From assembly GCA_003248125.1 (NCBI GenBank), contig QJXZ01000026.1, forward strand, positions 1 through 64,000: a stretch of DNA of 64,000 nt, read 5' to 3'. The notes under the pieces were generated by a model. The model saw nothing but the letters and a program-made list of their open reading frames with translations. It searched no databases and was not told where the DNA came from. Both the position numbers and the translations under genes were made by a program. This document shows positions 52,257 through 60,888 of the stretch, piece after piece; position 1 is the stretch's first letter, and each line of letters begins with the position of its first letter. The DNA is from Gammaproteobacteria bacterium. GTDB lineage: Bacteria > Pseudomonadota > Gammaproteobacteria > Pseudomonadales > Azotimanducaceae.

Positions 52257-54362
52257 CTAGAACGATAGCCGCAGGCCAACGGATGGAATGAACGGCAGCA
52301 GCGTTTCCGAGTCTGGAACGAACGCGTAGCCGCCACCCACGTCGGCCACGTCGTAATCGACGCCCGCCGCATTGTTTCGATCGAGCACATTGGCGAGATC
52401 CGCGAACAGGGTCAGCTGGCTGCGCCCGATGCGAAATGTGCGCGCAAGGCGAACATCGACTGCGATGTAGTCATCGAGTTCCCGGTTGTTGAGCAGTGTC
52501 TCGATGTCGAGCGGCGTGCTCGTGAACGAAGGCGGCTGCGACGTGCGCCAGCCGGAATGCCAGGTCAACGTCGCGGCAAGTTGTGTGCTTCGGCCCTGCC
52601 AAGCGGCGAGCCCGCGCAGCGTGTGACGTTGCGACCAACGCCTTGGCACCCAAACGCCGTTGACGCGATCGTCCGCGTCCAGGTGTCCGTAGCCGAAGGA
52701 AGCGGCCCAGCCGTTGTCGAAGTTCGCTCGCGCCTCCAGATCGAAACCCTTGGCGCGCGCTTCGCTCGGCCGAATGGCTACACGGTCTGCCTCGAGCTCG
52801 GGCAGTATGACGAACGGATTGAAGACGTTCTCGAAGCGCGGTTTCGGATTCTCGTAACGTTTATGAAAGCCATCCGCTCGGATGGACCAGACACCATGCT
52901 GCCATTCCATGGCGGCGACAAAGTGGTCGGCGCGCTGCGTCGCAAAGTAATGATCGACACCGTCCGTGACTTGCATCTCGTAGATGGCCTCGGGTTGATG
53001 GAACCGTCCGGCAGCCAGCCGCACCGTGACGTCCTCAATCGGCAGCCATTCCACGCCCAACCTGGGCGACACGTGAAGCGAGCGCCCTTCGGGATCGTAA
53101 TCCTGACTGTCGATACGCAGCCCTGGCTGTATCGATATTCGATCAGCGATGGGCACATCGACCGAGGCGTACCCGCCCCAAGATGGCCCAGCGACGTGCT
53201 GAAGGATGTCGATCTCTTCGACCTCCGGCCGGCCGAGCAAAACGCCCATCGTGCCGCGGTCGACCAATCCGGCCGCAAAGTAGTCTGTCTCGGCCTGCTC
53301 CACGAACCCGCCGAACTCGAGCAGCACCTCGCCAGACGACCACGTCCAGTCGGTGCGCAACGATGCCCGCAGCGCGTCTCGCGAGTAATCGAGAAATCCC
53401 GCGGTGTCCTGGTCGGGATCGGGACTACGCTCGGTCTTGCGGCGTGAAGAGTCGACGAATGCGAGCACTGTGGTGCTGCTCAATCGCTTGTCGAGACGCG
53501 CATCCAATCGCAGCCACAGATAGCGGTTGTCGATTCTGGAGTGCGCTTCCTCGACGTCGTCGCGAAACACCACGTCGTCTTCGGTGACGAGCGCGCCGAC
53601 CGACAATGACGTCGCATCACTCAATCGATGCCCAATCGAGGCATGGGCATCCCAATATTTCGGACTACCGCTTCGCGAGTTGATGCGGTCGACCATGAGA
53701 TCCAGATTGCCTCTACGCGCGGAGCCGAGCCACCAAGTCGAGGCATCGTCGTTGTGACCGCGCGTGTTCGCAGTCGCGGCGAACATCGACAGCCCCACTT
53801 CACTCCCCTTCGACGGCGGCATTTTGACTGTCGACATCTCCATGACGCCGCTCATGCGGTTGCCGTATCGCGCCGGGAAGCCCCCCGTGTAGACATCGAT
53901 GGACTCCACCGTCCGATCGTCGACTGCGCTGAAGATGCTCTGGAAGTCGGCGAGGTGAAACGGTTCGATCAAATCGACGCCGTCGATGCGAATCAGGGTT
54001 TCGTCTTGCAGTCCGCCTCGAACCAGCGGACTGGCCGAGATGCCGACCGACGACATGCCCGGCAAGTGATTCACCACCCGGATCGAATCGCCGCCCAATG
54101 CCGGGATCGACTCCAGCTGTTCCGCCGTGAGCGTTTTTGCGCTTCCCGAATTGAGCCCCTTCGGCAGCTGATGGCGCGTACCGGTGACGATGAGCGTCTC
54201 GAGTGAGGCATGCGGCGCTGGAGGTGTTGGCCGCTCGTCGGGTTCAGGCTCACGCGCAAGCGGGACAACGATCCAAAAGCGGCCGTCCTGGGTCAACGCG
54301 AGATCGAATGCATGCAGAGCCTGGTCGATCGTTGCCGGCGTGACGTCTGCCACCTCGAGCAC
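52257..54362 (-). CDS. TonB-dependent receptor, signal peptide out of frame
   Basis: This outer-membrane receptor frame covers about 701 residues. LETLIVTGTRHQ near residue 55 is a TonB box-like sequence, then the plug domain (ESIPALGGDSIRVVNHLPG, then GGLQDETLIRIDGVDLIEPF, YTGGFPARYGNRMSG), then a beta barrel ending LLPFIPSVGLRLSF with the usual C-terminal Phe. The N-terminal 40 residues (LEVADVTPATIDQALHAF...) resemble only the end of an STN domain. No signal peptide is in this frame; one lies just upstream in another frame, so a one-base shift is likely. It should take up a substrate induced through the adjacent sigma/FecR pair. Confidence 0.8.
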   Translation of the reverse strand: MLEVADVTPATIDQALHAFDLALTQDGRFWIVVPLAREPEPDERPTPPAPHASLETLIVTGTRHQLPKGLNSGSAKTLTAEQLESIPALGGDSIRVVNHLPGMSSVGISASPLVRGGLQDETLIRIDGVDLIEPFHLADFQSIFSAVDDRTVESIDVYTGGFPARYGNRMSGVMEMSTVKMPPSKGSEVGLSMFAATANTRGHNDDASTWWLGSARRGNLDLMVDRINSRSGSPKYWDAHASIGHRLSDATSLSVGALVTEDDVVFRDDVEEAHSRIDNRYLWLRLDARLDKRLSSTTVLAFVDSSRRKTERSPDPDQDTAGFLDYSRDALRASLRTDWTWSSGEVLLEFGGFVEQAETDYFAAGLVDRGTMGVLLGRPEVEEIDILQHVAGPSWGGYASVDVPIADRISIQPGLRIDSQDYDPEGRSLHVSPRLGVEWLPIEDVTVRLAAGRFHQPEAIYEMQVTDGVDHYFATQRADHFVAAMEWQHGVWSIRADGFHKRYENPKPRFENVFNPFVILPELEADRVAIRPSEARAKGFDLEARANFDNGWAASFGYGHLDADDRVNGVWVPRRWSQRHTLRGLAAWQGRSTQLAATLTWHSGWRTSQPPSFTSTPLDIETLLNNRELDDYIAVDVRLARTFRIGRSQLTLFADLANVLDRNNAAGVDYDVADVGGGYAFVPDSETLLPFIPSVGLRLSF

Positions 54363-54363
54363 G

Positions 54364-54459
54364 ATATTCGCTGCGCAGTGTCAGGCGCATCTCCGCCACC
54401 GCGAGCATCGACATCGTGCAGCCGAGCACCAGCGTGCCGAAGCCCATCAACCGCTTCAT
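54364..54459 (-). other. Signal-peptide-coding segment displaced from the TonB receptor frame
   Basis: The frame from the ATG at 54459 codes MKRLMGFGTLVLGCTMSMLA followed by VAEMRLTLRSEYR, a positively charged then hydrophobic signal sequence. It is on the receptor strand but one base out of frame with the receptor frame, which has a stop (TGA) upstream in its own frame near 54380. A single-base indel near 54362-54365 would fuse the two. Confidence 0.55.
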
Positions 54460-54538
54460 GCCGAGCAAGATACACCCTATCGAACCGGGCCGTCCGCGAC
54501 GTTTGAGTCGCGCGCGTGGCAATTTCTGTCGGTACGGC

Positions 54539-55396
54539 CTAGTGCGCGGCGAGATTGGCGAGCATGTCGAGTCGGGGTCGGCCAGCCGCGTCGGTGTTCA
54601 GCGCGATGAGGATTACCTGATCCACGCCGGCGTTCGCGTGGTCAGCCAACTTTTCGCGCACTTGGACTTCGCTGCCCCACAACACCAACGCATCCACGAA
54701 GCGATCACTCCCGCCATCGCCATAATCTTCGGGCTTCCAGCCTTGCGCAGCCCACGCGCGGTGGTAGTTGGCGAGGGACAAATAGATGCGAATCGCTCGC
54801 CGCGCGATCTTGCGCGCGATCTCTGGACTCTCCTCGATCAAGCACGGCCGCATCACCATGAGGCGCTTGTCTTGTCCAAGACGCTTGCGAGCATCTGCGT
54901 TGTAGGCATTCGTGCTCAGATAGGTGAACGCGCCATTCGCGCGCTTAGCTGCGAACGCCAACAGCTTCGGTCCATGAGCCGCGAGATACACCGGCACCGA
55001 CGATGCCGTCTTGAACATGAGTTCGGCCTTGTCCATGGCGGTGAAAAACTGCTCCAGCTTCTCGACTGGCGGCAACCAAGCATGTCCGCGCACGGTATTG
55101 CCAACCGTGTTCGACACACCTAGTCCGAGTTCGAAGCGCCCGCCGGACAACTCACCCAACGTCGCCGCAGCTGCCTTGGTGGCGATAGGGTCGCGTGCGT
55201 AAACGTTGGCGATTGCCGTGCCGATGCGAATCGTACGAGTGGCGTGCGCCAGCGCGCCCGCCGTCACGAACGGTTCGCGGCCAAACAGCTCCGGTACCCA
55301 CAGCGCAGCCATACCCGCCTGCTCGGCATCACGCGCGACGCCCGGCATGTCATGCGCGGGCAACGGGTCGGTATTGAACAGGAGTCCAAGCTTCAC
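54539..55396 (-). CDS. LLM-class flavin-dependent oxidoreductase
   Basis: The 285-residue protein has the luciferase-like barrel: KLGLLFNTDPLPAHDMPGVA at the start, AALWVPELFGREPFVTAGAL, TIRIGTAIANVYARDPIATK near 70 and GGRFELGLGVSNTVGNTVRG near 100. These fit the F420/FMN-using mer-like subgroup. It is third of its type here. It follows the aldo/keto reductase gene (starts 10 bp before that gene's stop) with both on the minus strand, so they may be one operon. Confidence 0.87.
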   Translation of the reverse strand: MKLGLLFNTDPLPAHDMPGVARDAEQAGMAALWVPELFGREPFVTAGALAHATRTIRIGTAIANVYARDPIATKAAAATLGELSGGRFELGLGVSNTVGNTVRGHAWLPPVEKLEQFFTAMDKAELMFKTASSVPVYLAAHGPKLLAFAAKRANGAFTYLSTNAYNADARKRLGQDKRLMVMRPCLIEESPEIARKIARRAIRIYLSLANYHRAWAAQGWKPEDYGDGGSDRFVDALVLWGSEVQVREKLADHANAGVDQVILIALNTDAAGRPRLDMLANLAAH

Positions 55397-55405
55397 GATT
55401 CGACC

Positions 55406-56446
55406 TCAGGCCACATTCGAGAAGTAGCTGCGCGAGGTTGCCACCGCAACGAAATTCTCGCGTAGATGATTGAGCGTCTGCATGTCGGCGTTCACGACGT
55501 CCATGCCGTGGTTCACGACGTAGGCATAGCTGCGCTGAAATGGATTCAGCGCCGAGCGCAAGAATTCCGCGCTGTAGAACCCATCGAACGCATCCGGATT
55601 GCCCCAGCCCAAGAACCGGCGACCGGCGATGTAGCGTCCGGCCTTCATGCCGACTAGACCGATCCCCGCCGCCCGCGCACGATCGAACAACGGTTTGAGA
55701 TCGCGCATGCTGGCGGTGCCCTCTTGAATCGACTTGTTGTTCCAGTCGTAGAACCCGGCGGGGGTCATGGCAACCATCGCCAGATCGATGTAGCCGACCT
55801 CGATCGCCTTCTCCAACACGCGCTGCGCATTCTGATGGGTGCTGACGCCGAAGTGCTTGACCTTGCCCGCCTCCCGAGCTCGCTCGAAGGCAAGGTGCAT
55901 CTCCTCACAGCCGACCAGCGAGGGATTGTGCGAGGCCATCATGTAGTAAGCATCGACGTGATCCACGCCGAGTTCGCTGAGACTCAGATCGAGCGCCTGT
56001 GACCAGGTCGCGGCGGCCTCGCGGCACTGTGCGGCCGTGGCTATCGCGTTCTCCTCGATGTCGACATACAGGCCCGATTTGGAGATCAGGAACACCGAAT
56101 CGCGATGCTGCTTCAAGAATGGCGCAAGGTTCATCTCGGCGTCGTCGTAGTAGCGTCGACCGCCAACGTCGAATACGTTGATGCCGGCCGCGAACGCCGT
56201 CTCCAGCAACTCGTCGGCGCGAGCTCTGGACAGCGCAGCGCCGCAGCCGAACACCAACCGACTGGCCCGATAACCGGTACGACCAAGCGTGGTGTAAGTC
56301 ATCTCAGGCCACGGTTCGCCGATACTCGCATAGTGCTTGGCTTCGGCGATGGCCGCCTGCAGGCTGCCGGACTTGAGCAACGTCTGGCCGCCGACACCCA
56401 GCATCGCAATGAGCTTGACGAGATTGCGTCGATTGAGTTCTGTCAT
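55406..56446 (-). CDS. Tat-targeted aldo/keto reductase with altered active site
   Basis: The product is 346 residues from ATG 56446 (GGGAG upstream). The N-terminus TELNRRNLVKLIAMLGVGG carries a twin-arginine-like motif and hydrophobic stretch, so it may be exported. The AKR barrel is recognisable (YTTLGRTGYRASRLVFGCGA, then FLISKSGL with the catalytic Lys), but the catalytic Tyr region reads FDVGGRRYYDDAE with one extra residue and the usual His motif reads DAYYMMASHNP, with Met at the normal His position. This may be a changed or lost reductase activity. It lies 29 bp from the HAD gene stop. Confidence 0.83.
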   Translation of the reverse strand: MTELNRRNLVKLIAMLGVGGQTLLKSGSLQAAIAEAKHYASIGEPWPEMTYTTLGRTGYRASRLVFGCGAALSRARADELLETAFAAGINVFDVGGRRYYDDAEMNLAPFLKQHRDSVFLISKSGLYVDIEENAIATAAQCREAAATWSQALDLSLSELGVDHVDAYYMMASHNPSLVGCEEMHLAFERAREAGKVKHFGVSTHQNAQRVLEKAIEVGYIDLAMVAMTPAGFYDWNNKSIQEGTASMRDLKPLFDRARAAGIGLVGMKAGRYIAGRRFLGWGNPDAFDGFYSAEFLRSALNPFQRSYAYVVNHGMDVVNADMQTLNHLRENFVAVATSRSYFSNVA

Positions 56447-56474
56447 CCTGGTTCTCCCCTGCGTCCGAGCGAGA

Positions 56475-57170
56475 CTACAAAAGTTCGTCGAGCGACGCGA
56501 TCTCGATGTCGGGGTGGGGTTCATCCGGTGACCGCGCACGACCGGTGCGGTTGAGCCATATCCCCCGGATTCGCGCTGCCTGCGCGCCGGCCACGTCGGC
56601 GCCGAGGCTGTCGCCGACATGCATTGCATGCTCCCGCGTGCCGCCGAGCATCTCGAACGCGGTGTCGAACACTGCCGGATGAGGCTTGGCGTACCCGAGT
56701 TCCCCCGACACCACGATGGCATCGAACCACTTCTCGAGCCCGAGCACTTCGATCTTCTCGCGCTGCGTGTCCGACGAGCCGTTGGTCACCAGTGCCAGTC
56801 GTGCACCCGATGCTGTCAGTGCATCGAGCGCACGTTCGACATCGTCGAACAATCGATACGTCGCGCGGGAGAACTCGAGGTGTAGGGCGAGCGCCCGCTC
56901 GACAATGGCGGCATCGTGGCATTGGCAATCGGCTAAGGTACGCCGCCAAGCCTCGCGGCTCACGCCGCGGCCGTCGATGGCGCCCAGCTGCCAAGCGGAT
57001 TCGATCGCCGGGAAGTATCGTTGCCAGATACGTGCATTGGCAACGAGCAGCTGATCGGCATCGAGCGAAGCGCGCTCCTGTGCCAACGCCCGGCACGTAT
57101 TGGCAATGGCTTGCGGGAAATGGCTGCCATCCAGCAGCGTGCCGTCCAGATCCAAGCAGACCACCGCCAT
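56475..57170 (-). CDS. HAD-superfamily phosphatase
   Basis: This 231-residue protein has the HAD motifs: I in VCLDLDGTLLD (nucleophile and acid Asp), II in LALVTNGSSDTQ, III in ELGYAKPHPAVFD (Lys) and IV in HVGDSLGADVAGA. It is like phosphoglycolate phosphatase or 2-haloacid-type HAD proteins with an alpha-helical cap (residues 20-90). The start overlaps the upstream hydrolase stop by one base (TAATG). The natural substrate is not evident. Confidence 0.87.
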   Translation of the reverse strand: MAVVCLDLDGTLLDGSHFPQAIANTCRALAQERASLDADQLLVANARIWQRYFPAIESAWQLGAIDGRGVSREAWRRTLADCQCHDAAIVERALALHLEFSRATYRLFDDVERALDALTASGARLALVTNGSSDTQREKIEVLGLEKWFDAIVVSGELGYAKPHPAVFDTAFEMLGGTREHAMHVGDSLGADVAGAQAARIRGIWLNRTGRARSPDEPHPDIEIASLDELL

Positions 57171-58405
57171 TACGCAATCCGCGCGAGCACCGGCTTCAAA
57201 TACGACAGGAATGCAGCCGGATGTTCCGACATGGGGAAGTGACCCACCCCTTTCATCTCCGCGAACGTCGAGCCCCGAATGGCCTGGTGCGCCTCGCGGC
57301 CGAGGTCGACGCGTCCACTCCAGTCGTACTCGCCCGAGAGGATGTGCACGCCAACTCTGCGCGTATCGATTTGGGTCGCAACATCGCGCAGATCGAAATC
57401 CGCAATGTAGTAGTACAGATCACCTAGGAATGCGGGTGGCCAGCCGGTCGAATAGACAAAGCCCGTTTCCTTGCGATACGGCAGCGGCGACGTGGGAGAC
57501 ACCAAACCTTCCATCGCACGGGCCTTGTATTCGTTGCTGACCTGCGGATGCCACAGCTCGCTGAGCCGCGTCAGGTCGCCTTCCACCTTGAGCGCACCTT
57601 CCACGGAGATCACCGCGCGAAACGTGTCGGCATGCCGATAGGCGAGATCGAGTGCGAGCAGACCACCGACCGAGCAGCCCATGAACACGGGCCGGTCGAG
57701 CTCCAGCATCTCGGCGAGCTCCACCGGCACCGAGCGCAAGAACTCACCCTGCAACCGGTAAGGCTCCGACCACCAGGCTTTGGTCGGTGGCGGCATCGAC
57801 TTGCCGTGATACGGCAGGTCGTAGGCAATGAGTCGGAAGCGACGGGTGATCGACTCGTCTTCGAACAGGTGCCGCCACTGACTGCCGTGGCACCCGGCAG
57901 TGTGCTGCATGAGGAGCGGAATGCCTTCGCCGGCTTCCTCGAAGTAGATGCGGTGATCGTGGCCACCGAGTGTGAGATGCACGTACCGGCCGATGGGTGA
58001 ATCGAACTTGCGCGCCGGTTCTCGCACCGGCCTCCCATCGCTTGCCGGCCGCAGCAATTCGATGGCACGCATCACGGCCGCGTAGTACTGCGCATACGCC
58101 ACGGGATCAGCCGATAAAGACAATCCGACACCGGTCGTGAGCGCGGCCATGAGGTCATTGTGATACGGCGGCGGTGTTGCCGCGAGCACACGCGCCCACA
58201 CCTCGCTCGGCCCCGACAACTCGATCGCGTTCTCGTGCGCACCTGAGCCGGCTTCCGGCACGCCGTCTCGCACAATGACGCCCAGCGCTCGATCGCCGAT
58301 ACGAAGCGTGAGGCTGCCGTTCCAATGGCGGGCCGCCAACTTGAATTCGCCGTCGCTTGCGCACGACTTCGCCCAAGATTCCGCAGTTGGCAACGACAAC
58401 ACCAT
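57170..58405 (-). CDS. SCP2-like domain fused to an alpha/beta hydrolase
   Basis: The 411-residue product has two parts. Residues 1-125 (FKLAARHWNGSLTLRIGDRA, then IELSGPSEVWARVLAATPPP) look like a sterol-carrier/SCP2-like lipid-binding fold. The rest is an alpha/beta hydrolase: LLMQHTAGCHGSQWRHLF (oxyanion), AYDLPYHGKSMPP, the nucleophile elbow VFMGCSVGGLLAL near residue 248 and a final His in KGVGHFPMSEHPAAF. The fusion would deliver a hydrophobic ester or ring product to the hydrolase, an inference. It overlaps the HAD gene by one base and starts at ATG 58405. Confidence 0.83.
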   Translation of the reverse strand: MVLSLPTAESWAKSCASDGEFKLAARHWNGSLTLRIGDRALGVIVRDGVPEAGSGAHENAIELSGPSEVWARVLAATPPPYHNDLMAALTTGVGLSLSADPVAYAQYYAAVMRAIELLRPASDGRPVREPARKFDSPIGRYVHLTLGGHDHRIYFEEAGEGIPLLMQHTAGCHGSQWRHLFEDESITRRFRLIAYDLPYHGKSMPPPTKAWWSEPYRLQGEFLRSVPVELAEMLELDRPVFMGCSVGGLLALDLAYRHADTFRAVISVEGALKVEGDLTRLSELWHPQVSNEYKARAMEGLVSPTSPLPYRKETGFVYSTGWPPAFLGDLYYYIADFDLRDVATQIDTRRVGVHILSGEYDWSGRVDLGREAHQAIRGSTFAEMKGVGHFPMSEHPAAFLSYLKPVLARIA

Positions 58406-58414
58406 CTCTCCTCC

Positions 58415-59161
58415 CTACTGAATCGATCGGCCGCCGTCGACGTCGAGTGCAACACCGGTCAAGAACTTCGCTTCGTCCGAGGCCAAGAACAGAAACGCGT
58501 CGGCGACGTCCGCGGGTGTTGCGCGCCGCCCCATCGGTATGCCGGCAATCACCGATTTCTCCACTTCGGGATTCATTTCCCGTTGGCCGCTCATCGTGTA
58601 GTCGAAGCCAGTGGCGGACGATACTGGGCACACGCAGTTGACGCGGATCTTTGGCGCGAGCTCCACGGCGAGCCCACGGGTGAGTGTGATTACCGCACCT
58701 TTGGATGCGTTATAGGGTGTGAGTCCCGGGCGCGGTCGCTTACCGCCGATGGATGCTGTGCTGATGATGCTGCCACCTTCGGGCATGTGCGGTACGCAGT
58801 ATTTGGCAGCGAGGAACACGCTGCGCACGTTGATGGCGAACATGCGATCGAAATCAGCCGTGTCCATGTAGATCATGCGCTTGGCGCGATGCGGCACACC
58901 CGCATTCGCGCACACGACATCGATCTTGCCGAATGCTGCGATCGTGGCATCGACCATTTCTCGCGTTTGCGCTTCGTCGGCCACGTCGATTCGAACCGCA
59001 ATTGCCTTTGGGAGCGCATCGGCCACCACACGAGCGCCGTCGAGATCCACATCGGCGACCACCACCGATGCGCCTTCGCGTGCGAACCCTTCGGCAATCG
59101 CCTTGCCGAATCCGGACGCAGCGCCGGTGACGATGACGCTCTTGTTAACGAACCGATTCAT
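58415..59161 (-). CDS. Short-chain dehydrogenase/reductase
   Basis: The 248-residue SDR has VTGAASGFGKAIAE, CANAGVPHRAKR (a NAG motif with Ala/Cys before it), Ser in ISTASIGGKRP and YNASKGAVITL (YxxxK). The C-terminal part has the usual VALDVDGGRSIQ. Its start overlaps the CoA-transferase stop by 4 bp (ATGA), so it is in one operon with the class III CoA transferase. It probably oxidises a hydroxyacyl-CoA or an alcohol of the pathway. Confidence 0.9.
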   Translation of the reverse strand: MNRFVNKSVIVTGAASGFGKAIAEGFAREGASVVVADVDLDGARVVADALPKAIAVRIDVADEAQTREMVDATIAAFGKIDVVCANAGVPHRAKRMIYMDTADFDRMFAINVRSVFLAAKYCVPHMPEGGSIISTASIGGKRPRPGLTPYNASKGAVITLTRGLAVELAPKIRVNCVCPVSSATGFDYTMSGQREMNPEVEKSVIAGIPMGRRATPADVADAFLFLASDEAKFLTGVALDVDGGRSIQ

Positions 59162-60372
59162 GGTGCGCTCCTGTCGATGCCGAACTCGGCGAGAACCTCA
59201 TCGGTATGCTCACCCAGGCCGGGCGGCTTGCGATAGAAGCCGGTCGGTGTCGCCGTGTACTTGATCGGGCTGCCGACGATGGCGACCTTGGGATTGGCGC
59301 CTGGCAGCTCGAACTCCGTAATCATGTCGCGCGCCTTCACGTGCGGATCGGCAAAGATGTCCGCGGCCGTGTTCACCGGCCCGCAAGGCACCTTGCCGCC
59401 AATTGCCGCGACCACTTCTTGCTTGGTGCGCGCCGCCGTCCACGCGCTGATCTCGCCTTCCACGAAGGCTTGATTGCGGCGCCGCACGTAGGTGTTGCGG
59501 GTGCGTTCGTCGTCGAGCAGATCGGGGCGCTGCATTGCTTCGCACAGTGCCTGCCAATGACCTGGTGTGGGTGCGGCAATCGCCACACCGCCATCGCGGG
59601 TGGGGAAGATGCCGAAGGGCATCAGGTTCGGATGGTGTTGCCCACGCGGCCCGAGTTCCTTGCGCTCATAGCCATAGTTGGCGATCACCGTCTCCGTGAG
59701 CGCGAGCATGGCATCGTACATGCCGACATCGAAGAACTGTCCCTCGCCCGTGGCGCGCGCGTGATGCACTGCCGAGACGAGTCCCAACGCCATCAATGTG
59801 CCGGGATAAATGTCGCCGACGCTGACACCGCTCGGATAGCCGATGCTGCCCTCGGGACCGGTGATGTGCGCATGACCGCTCATGCTCTGCGCGACGATGT
59901 CATACGCTGGCCAATTCGCGTAAGGGCTTTCGCCGGTGCGCGGATCGCCGAATCCGCGCAATGCACCATAGACGATGCGCGGGTTGCGCGCTTTGATCAC
60001 TTCGTAGCCGACACCGAGCTTGTCCATCACGCCGACGCGCATGTTTTCGACGATGGCATCGGCGTTCCCGCAAAGCGCGAGTAGCACTTCCTTGTCGGCG
60101 ACTGCCTTCAGATCGAGCACGATGCTGCGCTTGTTGCGGTTGATGCTCGCGAAGTAGCCGCCGTAATCGGCACCTGCGGGTTCTGCCGCATTGGGATTGG
60201 CATAGTCCGGCGGCAGCGGCGGCACACTGCGCGCACCATCGCCTTTCGGCGGCTCGACCTTGATGACATTGGCGCCGAGATCGGCCAACAACGCCGTGCC
60301 GAACGGGCCGGCCAGCGCCATGGTGCAGTCGATGACTGTGATATCCGAAAGCGGCCCGGTACGACCGTCCAT
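59158..60372 (-). CDS. Class III CoA transferase (CaiB/BaiF family)
   Basis: This 404-residue enzyme moves CoA between acids. It starts ITVIDCTMALAGPFGTALLA with DLGANVIKVEPPKGDGAR, both family motifs, followed by NKRSIVLDLK, GVSVGDIYPGTLMALGL where the catalytic Asp lies, and GEGQFFDVGMYDAMLAL. It may activate an acid by CoA exchange, as CaiB or bile-acid CoA transferase does. The start at 60372 is followed on the other side by a single-arm repeat and the divergent YbaN gene. Confidence 0.92.
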   Translation of the reverse strand: MDGRTGPLSDITVIDCTMALAGPFGTALLADLGANVIKVEPPKGDGARSVPPLPPDYANPNAAEPAGADYGGYFASINRNKRSIVLDLKAVADKEVLLALCGNADAIVENMRVGVMDKLGVGYEVIKARNPRIVYGALRGFGDPRTGESPYANWPAYDIVAQSMSGHAHITGPEGSIGYPSGVSVGDIYPGTLMALGLVSAVHHARATGEGQFFDVGMYDAMLALTETVIANYGYERKELGPRGQHHPNLMPFGIFPTRDGGVAIAAPTPGHWQALCEAMQRPDLLDDERTRNTYVRRRNQAFVEGEISAWTAARTKQEVVAAIGGKVPCGPVNTAADIFADPHVKARDMITEFELPGANPKVAIVGSPIKYTATPTGFYRKPPGLGEHTDEVLAEFGIDRSAP

Positions 60373-60391
60373 CGTCTCCCCCCTATAATCC

Positions 60392-60410
60392 GGGACAGTT
60401 TACCTATTTC
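60392..60410. repeat. Solo arm of the GACAGTTTACC repeat family
   Basis: GGGACAGTTTACCTATTTC resembles the arms at 16726 and 31388 but lacks the inverted partner. TATAAT at 60384 stands next to it; no -35 fits at the usual distance, so the promoter call is weak. The arm lies in the divergent gap 60373-60450. Confidence 0.5.
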
Positions 60411-60450
60411 TCCAAACGGGATCGGAGCCGCATCCGGCCCCACCCACAAA

Positions 60451-60849
60451 ATGCCGAACACCAATCGCAACCTCGTTGTCCGCTGGACATTTCTCGGCAT
60501 CGGTTGGCTGAGTCTCGCGCTCGGCCTGCTGGGCGTCGTTTTGCCCTTGCTGCCGACGACACCTTTCTTGCTACTGTCGGCGTTTGCCTTCGCGCGCGGC
60601 TCGAACGAACTGCACGTGTGGCTCATGAACCACCGCGTGTTCGGGCCACCCATCGCACGTTGGCGCCAGTATCGCGCGATCTCCAGGCGCGCGAAGTGGA
60701 CGGGCACGCTCAGTATGGTGGCGTTGGTGCTGCTGAGTTGGGCGCTCGAATTCGATGCACGACTGATTCTCGCCCAAATCGGTGCGCTCGTCGGCGTGAG
60801 CTTCTTTCTCTGGACGCGACCGGAGCCGCCGCCGGAGGCGCATCTTTAG
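60451..60849 (+). CDS. YbaN/DUF454 family inner-membrane protein
   Basis: This 132-residue protein has the family pattern GLLGVVLPLLPTTPFLLLSA followed by FAFARGSNELHVWLMNHRVF, with the hydrophobic segments at about 10-45 and 75-115. DUF454 proteins are small inner-membrane proteins of unknown role, named for E. coli YbaN. A stop-start gap of 39 bp to the GFA gene downstream suggests a shared transcript. No more can be said about function. Confidence 0.88.
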   Translation: MPNTNRNLVVRWTFLGIGWLSLALGLLGVVLPLLPTTPFLLLSAFAFARGSNELHVWLMNHRVFGPPIARWRQYRAISRRAKWTGTLSMVALVLLSWALEFDARLILAQIGALVGVSFFLWTRPEPPPEAHL

Positions 60850-60888
60850 ACCGCGCTATGATGTCGTCACTTCGGGAAGGAGCGAACG

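Noticed and set aside
52557-53447. A 296-residue plus-strand frame opposite the TonB receptor
   Set aside because: It is antisense to a well-supported receptor, shows no domain and no ribosome-binding site; treated as a shadow.
58325-59236. A 303-residue plus-strand frame opposite the SDR and hydrolase
   Set aside because: The sense strand holds an SDR with all motifs; this frame has none.
60384-60389. TATAAT as a promoter -10 box
   Set aside because: No -35-like hexamer lies 16-18 bases upstream on either strand, so a single match is too weak to call.
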